Below are positions 10,075-22,426 of a DNA stretch of 64,000 nt, in pieces. The translations under genes and the position numbers were made by a program. The notes below the pieces were generated by a model, which was given only the letters and a program-made list of their open reading frames with translations, ran no database searches and was not told where the DNA came from. The DNA lies in NCBI GenBank assembly GCA_005406025.1, contig BGZK01000735.1, forward strand, positions 235,345 through 299,344, written 5' to 3'. Position 1 is the first letter of the stretch. Each line of letters opens with the position of its first letter. This stretch comes from Eumeta japonica (taxonomy: Eukaryota > Arthropoda > Insecta > Lepidoptera > Psychidae).

Positions 10075-10260
10075 GTTCGCGGCTTCGCCCTTATAGAAAT
10101 AAAACGATAAAATTTGTTTTTGAATAGGATTTGCGTAAAACCCGTCCTCTGTGAGCGTCTACGTCCCTGAAAGAACGACTGCACTAAACTTCAAGTGAAT
10201 CGACCTGCGCTTTCGGAGGTTTTGATGAGGCAGTCAGTCAGCGCTTGTACGTGTGTCGAT
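10075..10260 (-). repeat. RTE-type LINE 3' fragment
   Basis: It begins TTCGCGGCTTCGCCC and ends in GATGAGGCAGTCAGTCAGCG. This layout (GCGGCTTCGCC, then a CAAACTTCAAGTGAATCGACC-like part, then repeated GTCAGT) matches the 3' ends of common lepidopteran RTE LINEs in inverted orientation. No coding sequence remains. Confidence 0.5.
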
Positions 10261-11838
10261 AGCTTATCGATTGTTTTGATTCTAGCAAAAAATATATTTG
10301 ACGCTATCATTTTCACCAAATTTACGTTGTTGAAGTTGTGTCAAATATTTATCTTTTCATGTTCATAAAATAAATTTCAGAGAGTACCGATCGCTCTTCA
10401 ATGCACTTTATTTTACCAAAAAAAATAATCTAAAACTATCTTTATAGAGCATTCTCTGGCTCAATGGAACGTCAGGAGTTTAATCCACGGGAACGCTTCG
10501 TCCGTTGCTTGCCAATATTTTGTTCTACTAATTTTTCGTGCATGCTGGGTATACACATCTCAAGAGGATAATGAGTGCTACAATAAGTGCAAGACACAAA
10601 TAAGCAATCCTCACTTCTAAAAGTCTGATTTGTTTCATTACGAAGACTGAAACGCACTGGGAAATCTCGAGTTAATTCCTAAAATGGTGTTTTCTCTCTT
10701 CCTTATACATATATATATATTATACAGCCTTAATATAGTAACATAATTCAAATAAAATAGATTTGTGATAGATTGAAATAGTGTGAAAGGCAAGTTCTAT
10801 AAGTTATGTTGTAAACATCCAGTAATAAATTTTTAATGATTGGACAAAAATCCTGGACAATTAGAAAAATCATATAAACTAAAAGATCGTGTAACGTTGT
10901 GCTTACGATACACGATCCATGTTGCTTTTAATTTTTTGTACTTATTGCATTTCTAATTATTGTTCATTTTTCATTAATTTTCAATACCCACTTACCAATC
11001 TCGCTGGATATCAGAAATAAAACCTTTTTGATATTTGATTGATTTGATTTTTAATGTATATGATTGTTGTCTTTATAATATTTTTTCTTCCGTCGAACTT
11101 GTAAATCCCCTAATACTGCCAGCTGAACTGAATTCAGGAACACCCAGTCAGACAGTGCTCACTCCAGTCCAAGTAACGTACACTATGTATACGGTTACAA
11201 AGTTATTAAGGCAGTTCGTAAAGTGGCCATTCACTAGCTCTCCGTCCATGGCTTCATCTGCGTGGACATTGAATCTTGCTGTGAACTCCGATCAATCCTT
11301 GTTATGATATTATTGTATTGTTCTCGACTTCGATGCCGCTCACGCTTGTGATTCTCATCTCGGTCAAGTATTTAACCTCGAGCCCGGCCCCACTTTCAAT
11401 CCCTGTACCGGTCCTGGCTCTCGATCCAGCTCCACCTATTGCTTTTAATTCCGATTTCGCTATCGGTCACGATTACGATTTGTACGAATTCGGAGAAAAA
11501 AAACTAGTATTAAAATAAAGGCTAAACTATATATCTTGGGGTTAGTGTCATTTTCTATTAGAGAAGGATTTTTTAGAAATAGCCGTTCCATATGACAGTA
11601 TGAATACGTGTAGGAAGCCGGCGACGAGTGCTTAAATAGGTTACATAAAAAACCTTTCTGTATTCATTTTATTATTAGCCAGTTCAATTATTTGGATATG
11701 ATGTTTCTGTCACGTACTGAATATACAACCGGTTTTATTCTTTCATGTTCCCAAAAAAAATTGTATGAAAAAAACGACTTTACGGAAGCGAAGTCATGGG
11801 CAAGAAGCTAATCAAAATCGAGTCCAAACCCTAGTTTA

Positions 11839-11863
11839 CAAAAATAAATAAATAAATAAATAA
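11839..11863. repeat. (TAAA)n microsatellite
   Basis: Five to six units of AAAT. Confidence 0.8.
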
Positions 11864-12059
11864 CATAAACAAATCACACGTCAAGCTAGATGGCATTTTT
11901 GTACTAAAAAAAGCTCAATAGTAATATCCATATCGATTGATTAAAAAAAAAACTCGAATTACGTATTTGCTTATTTAATTCTAGAAATACTTTTACAAAA
12001 TTTCAAATAAAAATACATATTTAATACTAAAACTTTGACCCCCCTATATTAGCCCTTTA

Positions 12060-12190
12060 GAGGTTGAATTTCGGAGGTTTTTTATTTATACCTTGTCTGC
12101 ATCCTAAAGGAAACTCCTATGCAAAGTATCAGCTTTCTAGGTCCAAGCGTTTGGGCGGGGCGTCGACGAGTCAGTGAGTCAGTTAACCAA
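12060..12190. repeat. LINE-tail-like fragment
   Basis: TCGACGAGTCAGTGAGTCAGTTAACC at the right edge, preceded by a GGTCCAAGCGTTTGGGCGG stretch, resembles the non-coding 3' end of lepidopteran LINEs. There is no coding sequence. Confidence 0.4.
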
Positions 12191-13252
12191 GATATTCGTA
12201 GAGAGGTGAATTTACGAATAGCAAATAATACAAGGTTGTAATTTAGACTATGAGACTAAGAAATCCGGGTGTTTCAGTGATTTCTTCCTTTGTGAGATAA
12301 ACACTAGCTCAAATCAAAATTTAAAGTTTGCGTGTTTGTTAGAAGTATCTTAGAGTTTTGATTGGAGTGCGGGGGAGTGACGATATTCAAGAATTTCAAC
12401 TGGCATTGGTACGTTATAGGTGTCAACGGCAGGTAATTTGGGAATACAGCTAATTATGGTATAGCCTCTTGGCGACTGAAAATTCAGGCTTCTAACTTTA
12501 TTGATAACGAAATTACAGGTGCGTCAAAAGTGCCCTGCAAGATTCCGAGAAGAAGATGGTCCGGCTGTGTTCCACTAGGCGGGTGCACTACTGTGTCCCC
12601 AGATATATATAGATATACACGGAGAAATGCGACAAACGTGTGGCATTCACTTAGAAATATAATTTTATCATTTGTGAAATTATAATGAATATACTAATAG
12701 TGAATAATTGTAGTACCCATTCAAGTAATATCTAAAGTACGTTTTAGTACATACTACTTCAAGATCGCATCCGCTGTGGTGTACGATGTAAGGTAAGACC
12801 TGCACTATACGCGCTAAGGAAGCGGGCCATGACTTATTTTATGTCTGCATTTTATTTTACAACTGCGCAAGCGATGTTACAGATGTCTGTAATTGTGCGA
12901 ATTTGCATACGAACGAACTTACGAACAACTGTCCATGTAAATATTAGTGTCAATAGATATTATAATACTCCTCGCTCTGGCTTTGGCTCGTGAAGGACTT
13001 CCGTTTTGAAATAACTTTTACCATTTCACCGTTTAGATTTCGACAAGCTAATAGGCGGCGGAGTAACATCATCGCTAAGTCGACCCACCGATGGTCGACG
13101 TTAAACGTCTCATTCACCAGACTGGTTTAAAAACGAGCTCGGACTTTATGGTACATATTTAAATTATACGAAATAAAAAAATGTACAATGCCGTATTACT
13201 AACATGTACTAATACAGTATTATTTTGCAACCATTTGGTTTTTTATGATTGT

Positions 13253-13450
13253 TACAGTCCCGCCCGCGCCCGACGCGGTACGAAGTGGAGGGGCAAAAAA
13301 AAGTGGCGGCCGCGCGACGTATTTGTAGCTATTAACGCCGACGCCGAAATGCGAAATTTATGTCGCTGAAAAAACCGACCGCCGCGCACACGTGGCGGGT
13401 CGCCGACACGGTCTTTGCGGGGTGTGCACCGGCGCCGGCGGCTGATGCAC
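13253..13450. promoter_or_regulatory. CpG-rich block, candidate regulatory element
   Basis: A 200-bp GC/CpG-rich island inside AT-rich flanks, with an AT core GCTATTAACGCC and TTTATGTCGC (Hox/Cdx-like TTTATG). The small ORFs through it on both strands are products of the base composition. Such isolated blocks often mark conserved enhancers in lepidopteran gene deserts; conservation could not be tested here. Confidence 0.3.
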
Positions 13451-16063
13451 CCCACTCGAGAATGATCAAAGATCCATAATTTCATGAGTTGCGGTGTTTA
13501 AATATTACACCATATTATATATTTTACATAGATGTATAAAATAAAGAATGTATTATACCGTTGGAAGTGGCGAAGTAGTCAGAATGCCATGGCGTAAGGT
13601 TCTACAGGACGAAAAAAAAAATTATCGCTAAATTACGACAATTTGCACACTCGTCACTTCCAAACAGGTACGCTAGCACCAGTTTCGTCCGTTTTATTCC
13701 TTCAACTACATGGAAATTTTAAATGGAAAGTGTGACCTGTAACAAGGTATAACATTGGGCCGGGGCGGTGCCACGGCCGAGGGCGTAGCTGTGTTCCCGA
13801 ATACTGAGTAATCTTAAGTAATATCACTCATGAAACCATTCGGAAATTTGCGCTTTTCGGACTTGCTTGAGAACCTCTTTCATGAGGTTTATATTATTGG
13901 GTGTCGAATTGTGCAACAACATTAAACGATGCTGCGGATGCGCGGGCTGCCTCGAGTTATTTTGACTCGAGTTCGCATTCCTATCAGATTACGGATATAG
14001 ATGTGCAAAAGTACTGCATTAGAATTAACCACTAAGCCAAATTGATCACTAAAAAATCAAAGAAGGTCTTGGGCCAGATTGTTTCAGAAAGAAACAAAAT
14101 ATGAAAACCATAATAAAAAAAAAAAGGAAAATTTTATGGAGTTATTTTAGATCGTTGCGTCTGTAGGTATTTATGTATGAATGGAAAAAAATTCCCTAAC
14201 TTTATAGAATATTCATCACGGTTAAAAATACTTACATCTAAATTTACGTTAATGCACGAGGTCTATACACTTGCTTCGTTATCTAGCGCAAATGATAAAT
14301 GAAAATTACACAAAATTAATATGTGAGTTTAATATATATGTATATATATATACACATATGGTCACATAGGTGTTTTATAAACAGAAATAACTTACACCGT
14401 AAATAATAGGGTCAACATTCTTTCAAAGTATTTGAAGTTTTTGTAAGAGCTACGGTAAGTAAAAGGCTCGGCCCTCACGAGCACGTCGCGCTGAGCCGCG
14501 TGCGCCACGTGGACTCAGGAGAGCGCCGTCACGAGCAGAGAGGCGTACAGATGTATCGTTGTTTAAAAATATCGAACGAACATTTTTGTGACTAAATAGC
14601 GTTACACATATACATTAATGTGGATCTATTTGCAACCACCGACAATAATGGAAAAAAGTCTGACTTATTTTTACGAATTCTCTTATCTGCACAACGTGTT
14701 CTACCTTGAAATTAACTCATCTTATGCGAGAATTAAAAAGCATAGACGGATCGAGCAGCGCAAAAAAGCAGACCTTGTAAAAGGTCAGTTTCAAGCTAAA
14801 AACCTTTTAATATATTTATTCTTTTATGGATATTTCGATGGCTTGAACTTATTATAATAAATATGTGGCCATTTTATCAGTTTATTTATTTGTTTACGAA
14901 GAACTCGTGTGTGTATTAAAGTTATGTGGGTGAAACATCTGCGACAGAAATATTAATGTTCTTAAATGTGATTACAAAAAAATAACTAGAGCTAGATGTA
15001 TGGTTGTACCGAATATTTATCATTTACCCATTATTAAATATTGAATAACACAATCGTAATTTGGAAATTCCAATGGTTACAATGTTTTAGCCTAGAAATT
15101 TTTTTTTTTTTTTCGTTAATATGGTAACCAATAATGTCAGTCTTATTTGCATCCTGCCTCGGTACTTTTTATCGATTTGTAATAAAATGCAAAAATCTAC
15201 TCGTTTGGAGTGATCGAATGCAGAGGAATGGAATTGAAATTCCTCAAGGACTGCAGTACCCGGTAGAAGAACAGTATAAATATTTTCCATTACGTACGCT
15301 CGCGGCGCGGCTCGATGCCGTGGAATAAAACGTGACGTACGGAGCTCGGGGCGTACCGGCGCGTCGGGGCCGGCGCGGGCGCGCTGACTCGGCCGGAGTT
15401 TGCGACCTTCGAGTACTGCCCTATCATTGTGCTGAATATAAGCTGTTCATTCATACTTTTAGGTCAAAGTTCTTTGAGGCGTGACATCAAAACAGAACTT
15501 TGAAATTCTTTAAAGCTTATTTAATTATTTAAAGACGAGATATTAAATTGCAGAATCAAGTTGACGATGTTCAATTTTATGTATTTTTTCTATCTTATTT
15601 TAATTTAAGTTTTATATATTTTACTGTCTTTATATATTTCTTACTAAAAAATAAATTTAAGTCAAGAATAATTTGGAGCAAATATTTTGAATTTGAATAT
15701 TAATTAGAAAAATAAAGCTATAATAAAAATAAAGTATAGAAATACTTGACAGATTTCCGACAGTGAGTGATTCGAAATTCGTCGCTTCAGAACGATTTGT
15801 ATTGAAATGAAAGTGGAATAAAGAAATGCTCTGAGGTTTCAACAAACAAATCTGTGTATGGATAAAGCCCGATGATAAAGGCAGAATCGTCGTATAAAAG
15901 TAGGAGATTGTGGAGGTTATCGGCGTCTTCTATCGGCATCGACACACATCCTCATAAAAGCCTCCTGTCATTATAGCTGATGAAGGTGACGCAACTCTAA
16001 ACAAACGACAGCTCGAGAGTTAGCCTTTATAAAACAAAAAATTAAAAATAAGATTTGTCACAT
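13451..16063. other. Non-coding stretch
   Basis: Mostly AT-rich. It includes a short TATA-rich palindromic run near 14335-14360, a GC-rich patch near 14465-14540 and a CpG-rich block at 15290-15415. Small ORFs (14618-14857, 15134-15328) show no domain or codon bias. Confidence 0.55.
15290..15415. promoter_or_regulatory. CpG-rich block, candidate regulatory element
   Basis: About 125 bp of dense CpG with GTGACGTACG and a GGAATAAAACG core, sharply bounded by AT-rich sequence. No gene feature is seen. Confidence 0.25.
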
Positions 16064-16490
16064 GAAGACGGAATCATCAGTGAATTTCTGAGAGCTAATG
16101 CAAAACCGATGTACGGTATAGGGCTGCTGCCCGTCAAAAGACGATATAAAACCTCGCTGAAGACTCATCATAATCTTGAGTAAAGTGTTTTCGAGGGTTG
16201 ACACAGACCGTCTCGCATTTATGCTTAGCGACCCTTATGGCCACCCGAGCGAGCCAAATTGTTCTTCAAAACGCTGAAGTGTCGTAGATTATACCCACAC
16301 ACTCTCGTATATCACATAACTAACTGAAAACTACAATCGCCCGCTGTGCTTAGCGTTACGGACTATGAAAAAGCATTTGGGGTGCAAAGAGATGCGGATA
16401 AAAGCTGCGTTGCGGATAGCTGGCCCACGAACATAGTTGGTTATGGAATCCTGGAAGAAATCAAGTGGTAATGTTCAATCTGAGGAAAGA
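16064..16490 (+). pseudogene. Decayed RTE-type LINE reverse transcriptase fragment
   Basis: Translated pieces match the RT of RTE-clade LINEs. From 16064 EDGIISEFLRA resembles the motif before the RT core. From 16185 a frame reads VFSRVDTDRLA...VDYTHTLSYIT then TENYNRPLCLA with two in-frame stops, and after a frameshift TDYEKAFG at 16358, corresponding to the first catalytic Asp motif (F/L-x-DYEKAFDS). The second catalytic motif (YxDD) is absent. At least two frameshifts and two stops are visible, so the copy is dead. The element is truncated on both sides and has no visible tail nearby. Confidence 0.75.
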
Positions 16491-18221
16491 GGATTATATC
16501 CGGCAGGGGACCTCCAGGGCTCGTCCGTTGTAACGGGCTAAATGCGAAATTTGTAATAGGGCATTTTATCATTATTAAATATTATCTTACAAATGATTTT
16601 AAACTTTATTTCTGATTTAAAAAGCAAAATGCGAAATAGATTCAAGTCTAAAGTCATGTCGTTGAATACTTTCAAGGATATGTTTCTAACCAAGTTAACA
16701 ATTCACGGTATAATGGTCGGTTATGAATTAAGAGATATTTGTTTAATTAAGATATTTGACGCAGGATTGTCAAAACTTATAACTGTAATTGTCCCATGTA
16801 TCTCAGAGTAGATGATTTACGATATTTTATCCTCGTCGCTTATGTTTAATTGTGTTATACGTCGCCTAAAGAATATTGTTTATCGTTAGAATGAAACATG
16901 AGTGTCCGCGCGTGACGGCGATATGCAATAATAGCGCGATAAGGACCTTGCGTCAGCGCCTGTGACACACCGTCCGCGCCTGCGCCCGCGCCAGTACCTA
17001 CACTGTTGCCGGTCACAGCATGATCCTCAATATTCGTTATTTCGGAATAATCGAAATGGCACGTTGTCTGCTACCGATAAACTTTCTTGCATTCCATTAT
17101 TGCTTGTGTATGTTGACGTAATTTCGTATTTATTATTGTAGAGATAAGCGTACTACATATCGCATGTCGTGCACGAATTAAAAATTTCAAAGAGTAAGAG
17201 GGATCATTATGGTGCAATAACAATTTAAATGCATATTTCGAGAAGAGGCACAACAAAGATTTCGTCTTTTATTAGTTACACTTAATGTTCCGTTTTGTTC
17301 CCGTGGTGTTTCTAAACAAACTGTGTGTAGGAAGATATTATTTCAACAGCTGCAACTGTGCAATCCTAACTAATACAGCTATTGGTATTTGTTGATCTGC
17401 CACTTAACGGCCTACACTTGAGGCGGCATCTGATGTTTAATTTTTTAGGCCACTCTCCTAGTTGTGGGCAAACCGTAGGGCCAATTATTAGACTGTAAAG
17501 AGCAATATTTTGTACAACGCGTCCACTTTTGTCGTCCCCGTACATAAGATACTTCGTGACAACTAGTGTTGTTTTGTATTTGACTTAATGTAAAATAATA
17601 TACATGTTTTTATTTTGGTTTTCTTTGTTCTCTCTTCTTATAGCATATTGCAAAACAAGACATCTTGTGCTCTTTATTTTAACATCTAAGCTAAAATAGC
17701 TTCTGCATACAATGTCCGCATACAAATGCAAAATCGTTTACGTATATAGATAGATAAATAGATAGATTTTAGTGTATATAATTATGGTTATTAACTCGCG
17801 CTTACTTCCCAGAAGGGTACAGGCAGAGACCGCAAATTACCACAAGCTACGATCTTTGCATATTTTTCTTGTTTAACTGACATCTATCAATCGTTTCCAT
17901 GTAAGCTCGTTGGTTTTAGGTGCTTATTTAATATGCCAGCAAGTTGGCTTCTATTATATTTTCTAGGGCAACCACATTCTAATTTGCTAATTCAAAAAAA
18001 AGAAACCTTTATAAGATCACTCTTGTACCTGTTTGCCTGTACGTCAGTTGCAGCCAATTTTCTCTACATGTATTCAAAAACTCAAAATTCAAAATATCTT
18101 TATTTCATAGGTTACAAAATAACACTTGAAATACGTCATAATTTATTGGAGGGATTAAGTTGACATCTGGTACACTGGTACACACTTGTATATCTGTGAT
18201 CCAAATACGGACGTCTAATGT
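16491..18221. other. Non-coding stretch
   Basis: AT-rich with one GC-rich patch at 16890-17030 (GCGCGATAAGG, a GATA core) and a short TAGA repeat near 17745-17765. No gene is supported. Confidence 0.5.
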
Positions 18222-18312
18222 AAATAAATTAAGTTTTTTGTATTTAATATACAAATTCAAAGTAAATTTTCTCGTATTTTATTTACAGTTAATAATAATA
18301 CATACATACATA

Positions 18313-18314
<2 letters not shown>

Positions 18315-18362
<48 letters not shown>

Positions 18363-18364
18363 TA
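18315..18364. repeat. (CT)18(CA)n compound microsatellite inside mariner
   Basis: The run lies between GGCATATATG and the TIR-proximal AACTGTAAATAAAATAC block of the mariner (minus-strand orientation), the same point at which the copy at 30619 carries a TA repeat. Confidence 0.9.
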
Positions 18365-18436
18365 TATGCCATTTTGTTCAACAACTTGTTTTCAACAAAA
18401 ATTGCGACAAGTAGGTTTGACAGTCCTGTCTTGATG

Positions 18437-18625
18437 TTAACTTAATATTCCTAAAGAATTCATAAGAGAGCGAAACAGGTAAAAGTCTGAGGGTGCAAGG
18501 TTAAAGGTATATCGTGGATACATTAACACTTTCCAACCAAACTCTCTCAATATTTGCTGAGTAGCTAAATCGTGTGTGGGTCTGGTACTATCTTGATGAA
18601 AAACCACACCCTTTTTTTTCATCAC
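18437..18625 (-). pseudogene. mariner transposase C-terminal fragment
   Basis: A 62-codon piece of mariner transposase. The motif GVVFHQDSTRP contains the second catalytic Asp (residue 12 of the piece) and NLAPSDFYLF the third (residue 47). Thirty-four residues lie between them, exactly the D34D signature of mariner. The first catalytic Asp would lie upstream, in sequence broken by stops. The enzyme is therefore inactive despite two intact active-site residues. Confidence 0.9.
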
Positions 18626-19471
18626 TTACGGCCGTTTTTCCTCTACTTATTGCTTGAGTTTCATCGGTTGCTGACGGTAGAGATCCGAACCGATGTTTTT
18701 CTCCAGCAGTAAAAGCTCATAATGAATAATGCCCTTCCACTTCCACCACACACGTAGCATCAACTTATTGCGAGTTAATCCAGGATTCCTTATAGTCTGT
18801 GGAGCTTGCTTACCTTTTGACCATGATCTTTTTCACATATTCTTGTTGTAGGTAATCCATTTTTCATTATTAGTGATCAATTTTTTCAAAAACGGTTAAG
18901 TTTCATTACATTTAAATAGAGAATCGTAAATGAGTACACGATTCATTACATTCTTTCAGTGAGCTCGTGTGAGACCCAAATATCAAGATTTTTTTTGTAG
19001 ATCCAGTTTTGTCAAAATTATTTTGTGGTCAATCCTTAGCTTTTTAGCGATCTTTATCGATTAGCTCTTTTGTAAAATGGCATCGACTTAATCCACAACA
19101 GGCCGACCAGAGCGAGGTTTATCTCTGACATCAAAATTGCCGGACTGAAAACGCTTGAACCAGTTTTGTGCTACTCTTACCAACACTAAATTAGGTCTAT
19201 AAGCGTCACAATATTTTTCGCGGCTTGTATCGCATTTTTCAATTTTTTGTAATAAAACTTCAAAATGTTTCGAAATTCTATGTTAAATTCACTCATTTTA
19301 GTGGACAGAAAAACAATAGAAAAATGGCGAGACACCATTTTTTATTTTTTTTCCTTTTTTTAAATGTTATGTATTTAATCGTATCAAAACTAGCCAGATA
19401 CAAACAGCACAATTAAGGAGATTTTACTGTGACTTTTTAGTTATAAAATACGAAAAAGCTTTACCCCGATA

Positions 19472-22426
19472 CAATACGACTGTCATTTTTATTTTGGGGA
19501 GTTAATTAGAAAATAAGCTTAAAAAATTTTGCCAATTTAAGTACATGTGACTTATAAAAGGAAAGCGCTTTTTATGAAGGTTTCAAATACACATACTTTT
19601 TAAAATTTGAAAATAAATAGTTTCAAAATTATTTAAGAAAACAGATGAAAATTGACCGTTCCTTCCTTATTTCCGCAACTACTTCGCCTAAAATTAAAAT
19701 ACAAATACAGTAAATAGTTTTCTACTTACAATTCACATAAAAACCTATATAAGAAGCCTACAGTTTGCTTCGCTTCGGTTTGGTTCAATGGTCAGTATAA
19801 ACTCGCACTCATAAAGTACATTAGTGCAGATTTAGTGCGCATGAGTTTATTATAGACTTTATCTTTAGTTTCATTTCAATATCCAGTATAAACTGCCAGC
19901 AACTGGGTATGTACTGACATACTTAGTGAGTGTCAGTTTGTAGTGGATTTCGCATTATTGCGATGCAATATTAATTTTAAGCACATATCCAAAAAATGAA
20001 ATATAACTCGGTTTTAGTACACTTATTCAACAATGTACGACAAGAGAGAATTTAATATAGATCACATATATATTTAGTAATTGCCTTCTATAGTGTGGTA
20101 CCATATAGTTTTTAGTTACCTCAAACAAATTTCGATCAAATATAAAAAAATATATAATAGATATTGGACGTACGAAATCCTATCCACGCGAGTTGAACTC
20201 AAACTTGTCAGTTTCTTTTTTCTTCAATGAAATTAAAATTACAAATTTCTACATTTTGTACAATTCTCCTAGTAATCTAGTAATTGCTAGAAGAATTTTA
20301 GAGCGTAACATTCTCTGCAAATTCGGTTTTGCATAATTTTATTTTAAAAACTGATCGTTTACGAGACATTACAACGAGTGGGAAGCGTCTCTGTCTCTCC
20401 CACCGCTAAGTGCAGTAACAGTAGCACATCGCACATGCGTACTGTGTCTATTAGCGGATCCGAACCTTGATCCCAATCTGGAACTTAGGGTTACGGCGGA
20501 TCTCACCGAAAGTAAGAACGTAAATCGCAAAAGTGATCTGTAATATTTGACAAAGAATGTATCGGCGATCTGTCAAGCGTTACGGATTACATTTACGAAT
20601 TACGTTTTAACTTTTGGTGCGGCCCGCCGTAAGACCAGCACACATCATCAATGGTACTGTGTTGCATGTCACTAGATGGCGCGCGCTAGCGGGCACTCGT
20701 TTGGACACGAGCCTGATGCATGCACTTTTTATCGAGTAAAGTGTAGTTTCCAAGATGTCAATTATGACATCTTCTTTATTTAAAGCGTGTAGAAATTGGA
20801 GCAGGAATACTAATAAGGGTCGTGAGTTGACATTTCGTGTTTAAGTATCATTAATTTAAGTGAAACTCATATGAATTATATTATTATTGAAAATGTGCAT
20901 TTAAGATACGAGCTACGCGGGCTATACAAAAAGGAGACAGCCCTACAGTGTGTGAAGTACATGAAGGTTACGTAGCTACACAAACAAACAAATATGTTTT
21001 TCACATTTCACCACGACAAAAATAATTTACTGCAGAAGCAGGAGCCCTTAAAGACTAAAATTCTATATTTTGTTTAAAGTATGGGTATAATTATAAAAGT
21101 TTTAACGTTTCAAATTAAATAAAAATACACTATTTACAATTTTGTTTTGTTTCATAACGTTTAACCATTGTTTGTTTTGCATTTCTATAAAAATTTCTTC
21201 TATGAATAAAAATGATAATTTACCCTTATTATTTATTCATTGAGTTTTTATCTTGGATAAACAAATTTCTAACCCCTACCTTGTATGAGCTTAAAAACAT
21301 AAATATAGAGGTTTTATCGGAGAATAGACGATTATGAGGAGTTAATTCAAATATTTCGGAATAAATATCAAATATAAGTAAAAAATAAACCTAAGCTGCT
21401 TAATTTTAAGCAATACTTTAGACACTGAAGGCAAAAAAAAAAAGAGGTATCAGAACAAATTATTTATTATGTGTGTGGTTTTGTAACGCGAAGAATAATC
21501 AAAACAATAAAATATGCAAACCGTTAAGCAGAGGTAATAATTTGAAATAAAATTGAGTTCTATCGCATTCGGAAGCAATATTTTCGTTTAGTGCCATTAA
21601 AAAAAAACTAATTACAACAACGTGATTTTCAATTTTAATCAATTAAAAGTCGCCGTTGTTGGAAAGTTATTTCATTTATTAGTCACAATTTACAATTTAT
21701 ATTTCGTAAAAATGTACATAGTATTTTATTAAACGCTCGCTTGTACAATTGACGTAATCGTTGCGACACCAGAATGCCACAAGCGGTAGTCGCGTCTTAC
21801 CTAAATGTTTGAAGAAGGAAATTCCCTAGAATAAAATTTAATCGCTCAATATTTTTAGGAAACACATTAGATAACAAATTTGACATGAAAACATTCAAGT
21901 CCAGCTATTTTTCAATAAATTTCAAACAAAATGACAAATATTATCTTGTATATACATCCACATGTATTTATGTTTTGGAAAAAACTCCATTATAAAATGT
22001 CAAAATATAGAAGTAGTAAAGGTTTAGTATCAAATTTTGAATTCGATCCAAAAAACCAAGTGGGACACGATTAGATCGTCGCCGTTATTTCTATATTTAG
22101 GTGTATATTTTTAAAAAAAGTGGACGCGCGCGGACCTCGGTCAACGGGTGTAGCGATTTTGTAGTAAACTCAACGTTTTTGTTTTAGAGTTTTGATGGCC
22201 TTAAAATATATTATAAGCTTTTGCTTGCGCTCTGGTCGCGTAGAATAAATATCTTGGTCCAGATCTCAATCGTGATTGATCCAACAACGAACTCGATCGT
22301 ATTCCCGACTCGCGTTCCCCTTTCATCTCAATCTGTTACTTTCTCCACTGTTCTCTTCATATTTTTCTCCCCTTGTCCTTTTTCACCTAATAATCCTTTA
22401 TCACGGTCTCTCCAGTGGCTAACTAA
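19472..22426. other. Non-coding stretch
   Basis: AT-rich sequence with modestly GC-richer pieces at 20370-20720 and 22080-22145. The 78-codon ORF at 22221-22457 overlaps simple TCGATC/TCCC sequence and the Harbinger end and is not a gene. Nothing else is recognised. Confidence 0.5.

Larger units (their letters stand above)
9700..13250. other. Non-coding upstream region of pannier
   Basis: AT-rich sequence with no supported gene. It contains an RTE-like tail (10075-10260), a TAAA microsatellite (11839-11863) and another LINE-tail-like stretch (12060-12190). ORFs at 11035-11307 and 11318-11518 lack recognisable domains and look like read-through of simple TCGAT/TCCAG-rich sequence. Confidence 0.6.
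18222..19471 (-). mobile_element. mariner element, family 1, copy 2 (degenerate)
   Basis: A full-length but decayed mariner of about 1.25 kb. Its 5' TIR side (minus strand, 19471 downwards) reads GGGGTAAAGCTTTTTCGTATTTT; its 3' side (18222-18250) complements to a TTGTATATTAAATACAAAAAAC end. The leader (CTGGCTAGTTTTGATA... up to an ATG at about 19294, MSEFNIEFRN) aligns with the copy at 30619. The transposase is broken by stops and frameshifts; the best remaining piece is at 18437-18625. A CT/CA microsatellite occupies the 3' non-coding part at 18315-18364. Mariners insert at TA and are cut-and-paste DNA transposons. Confidence 0.85.
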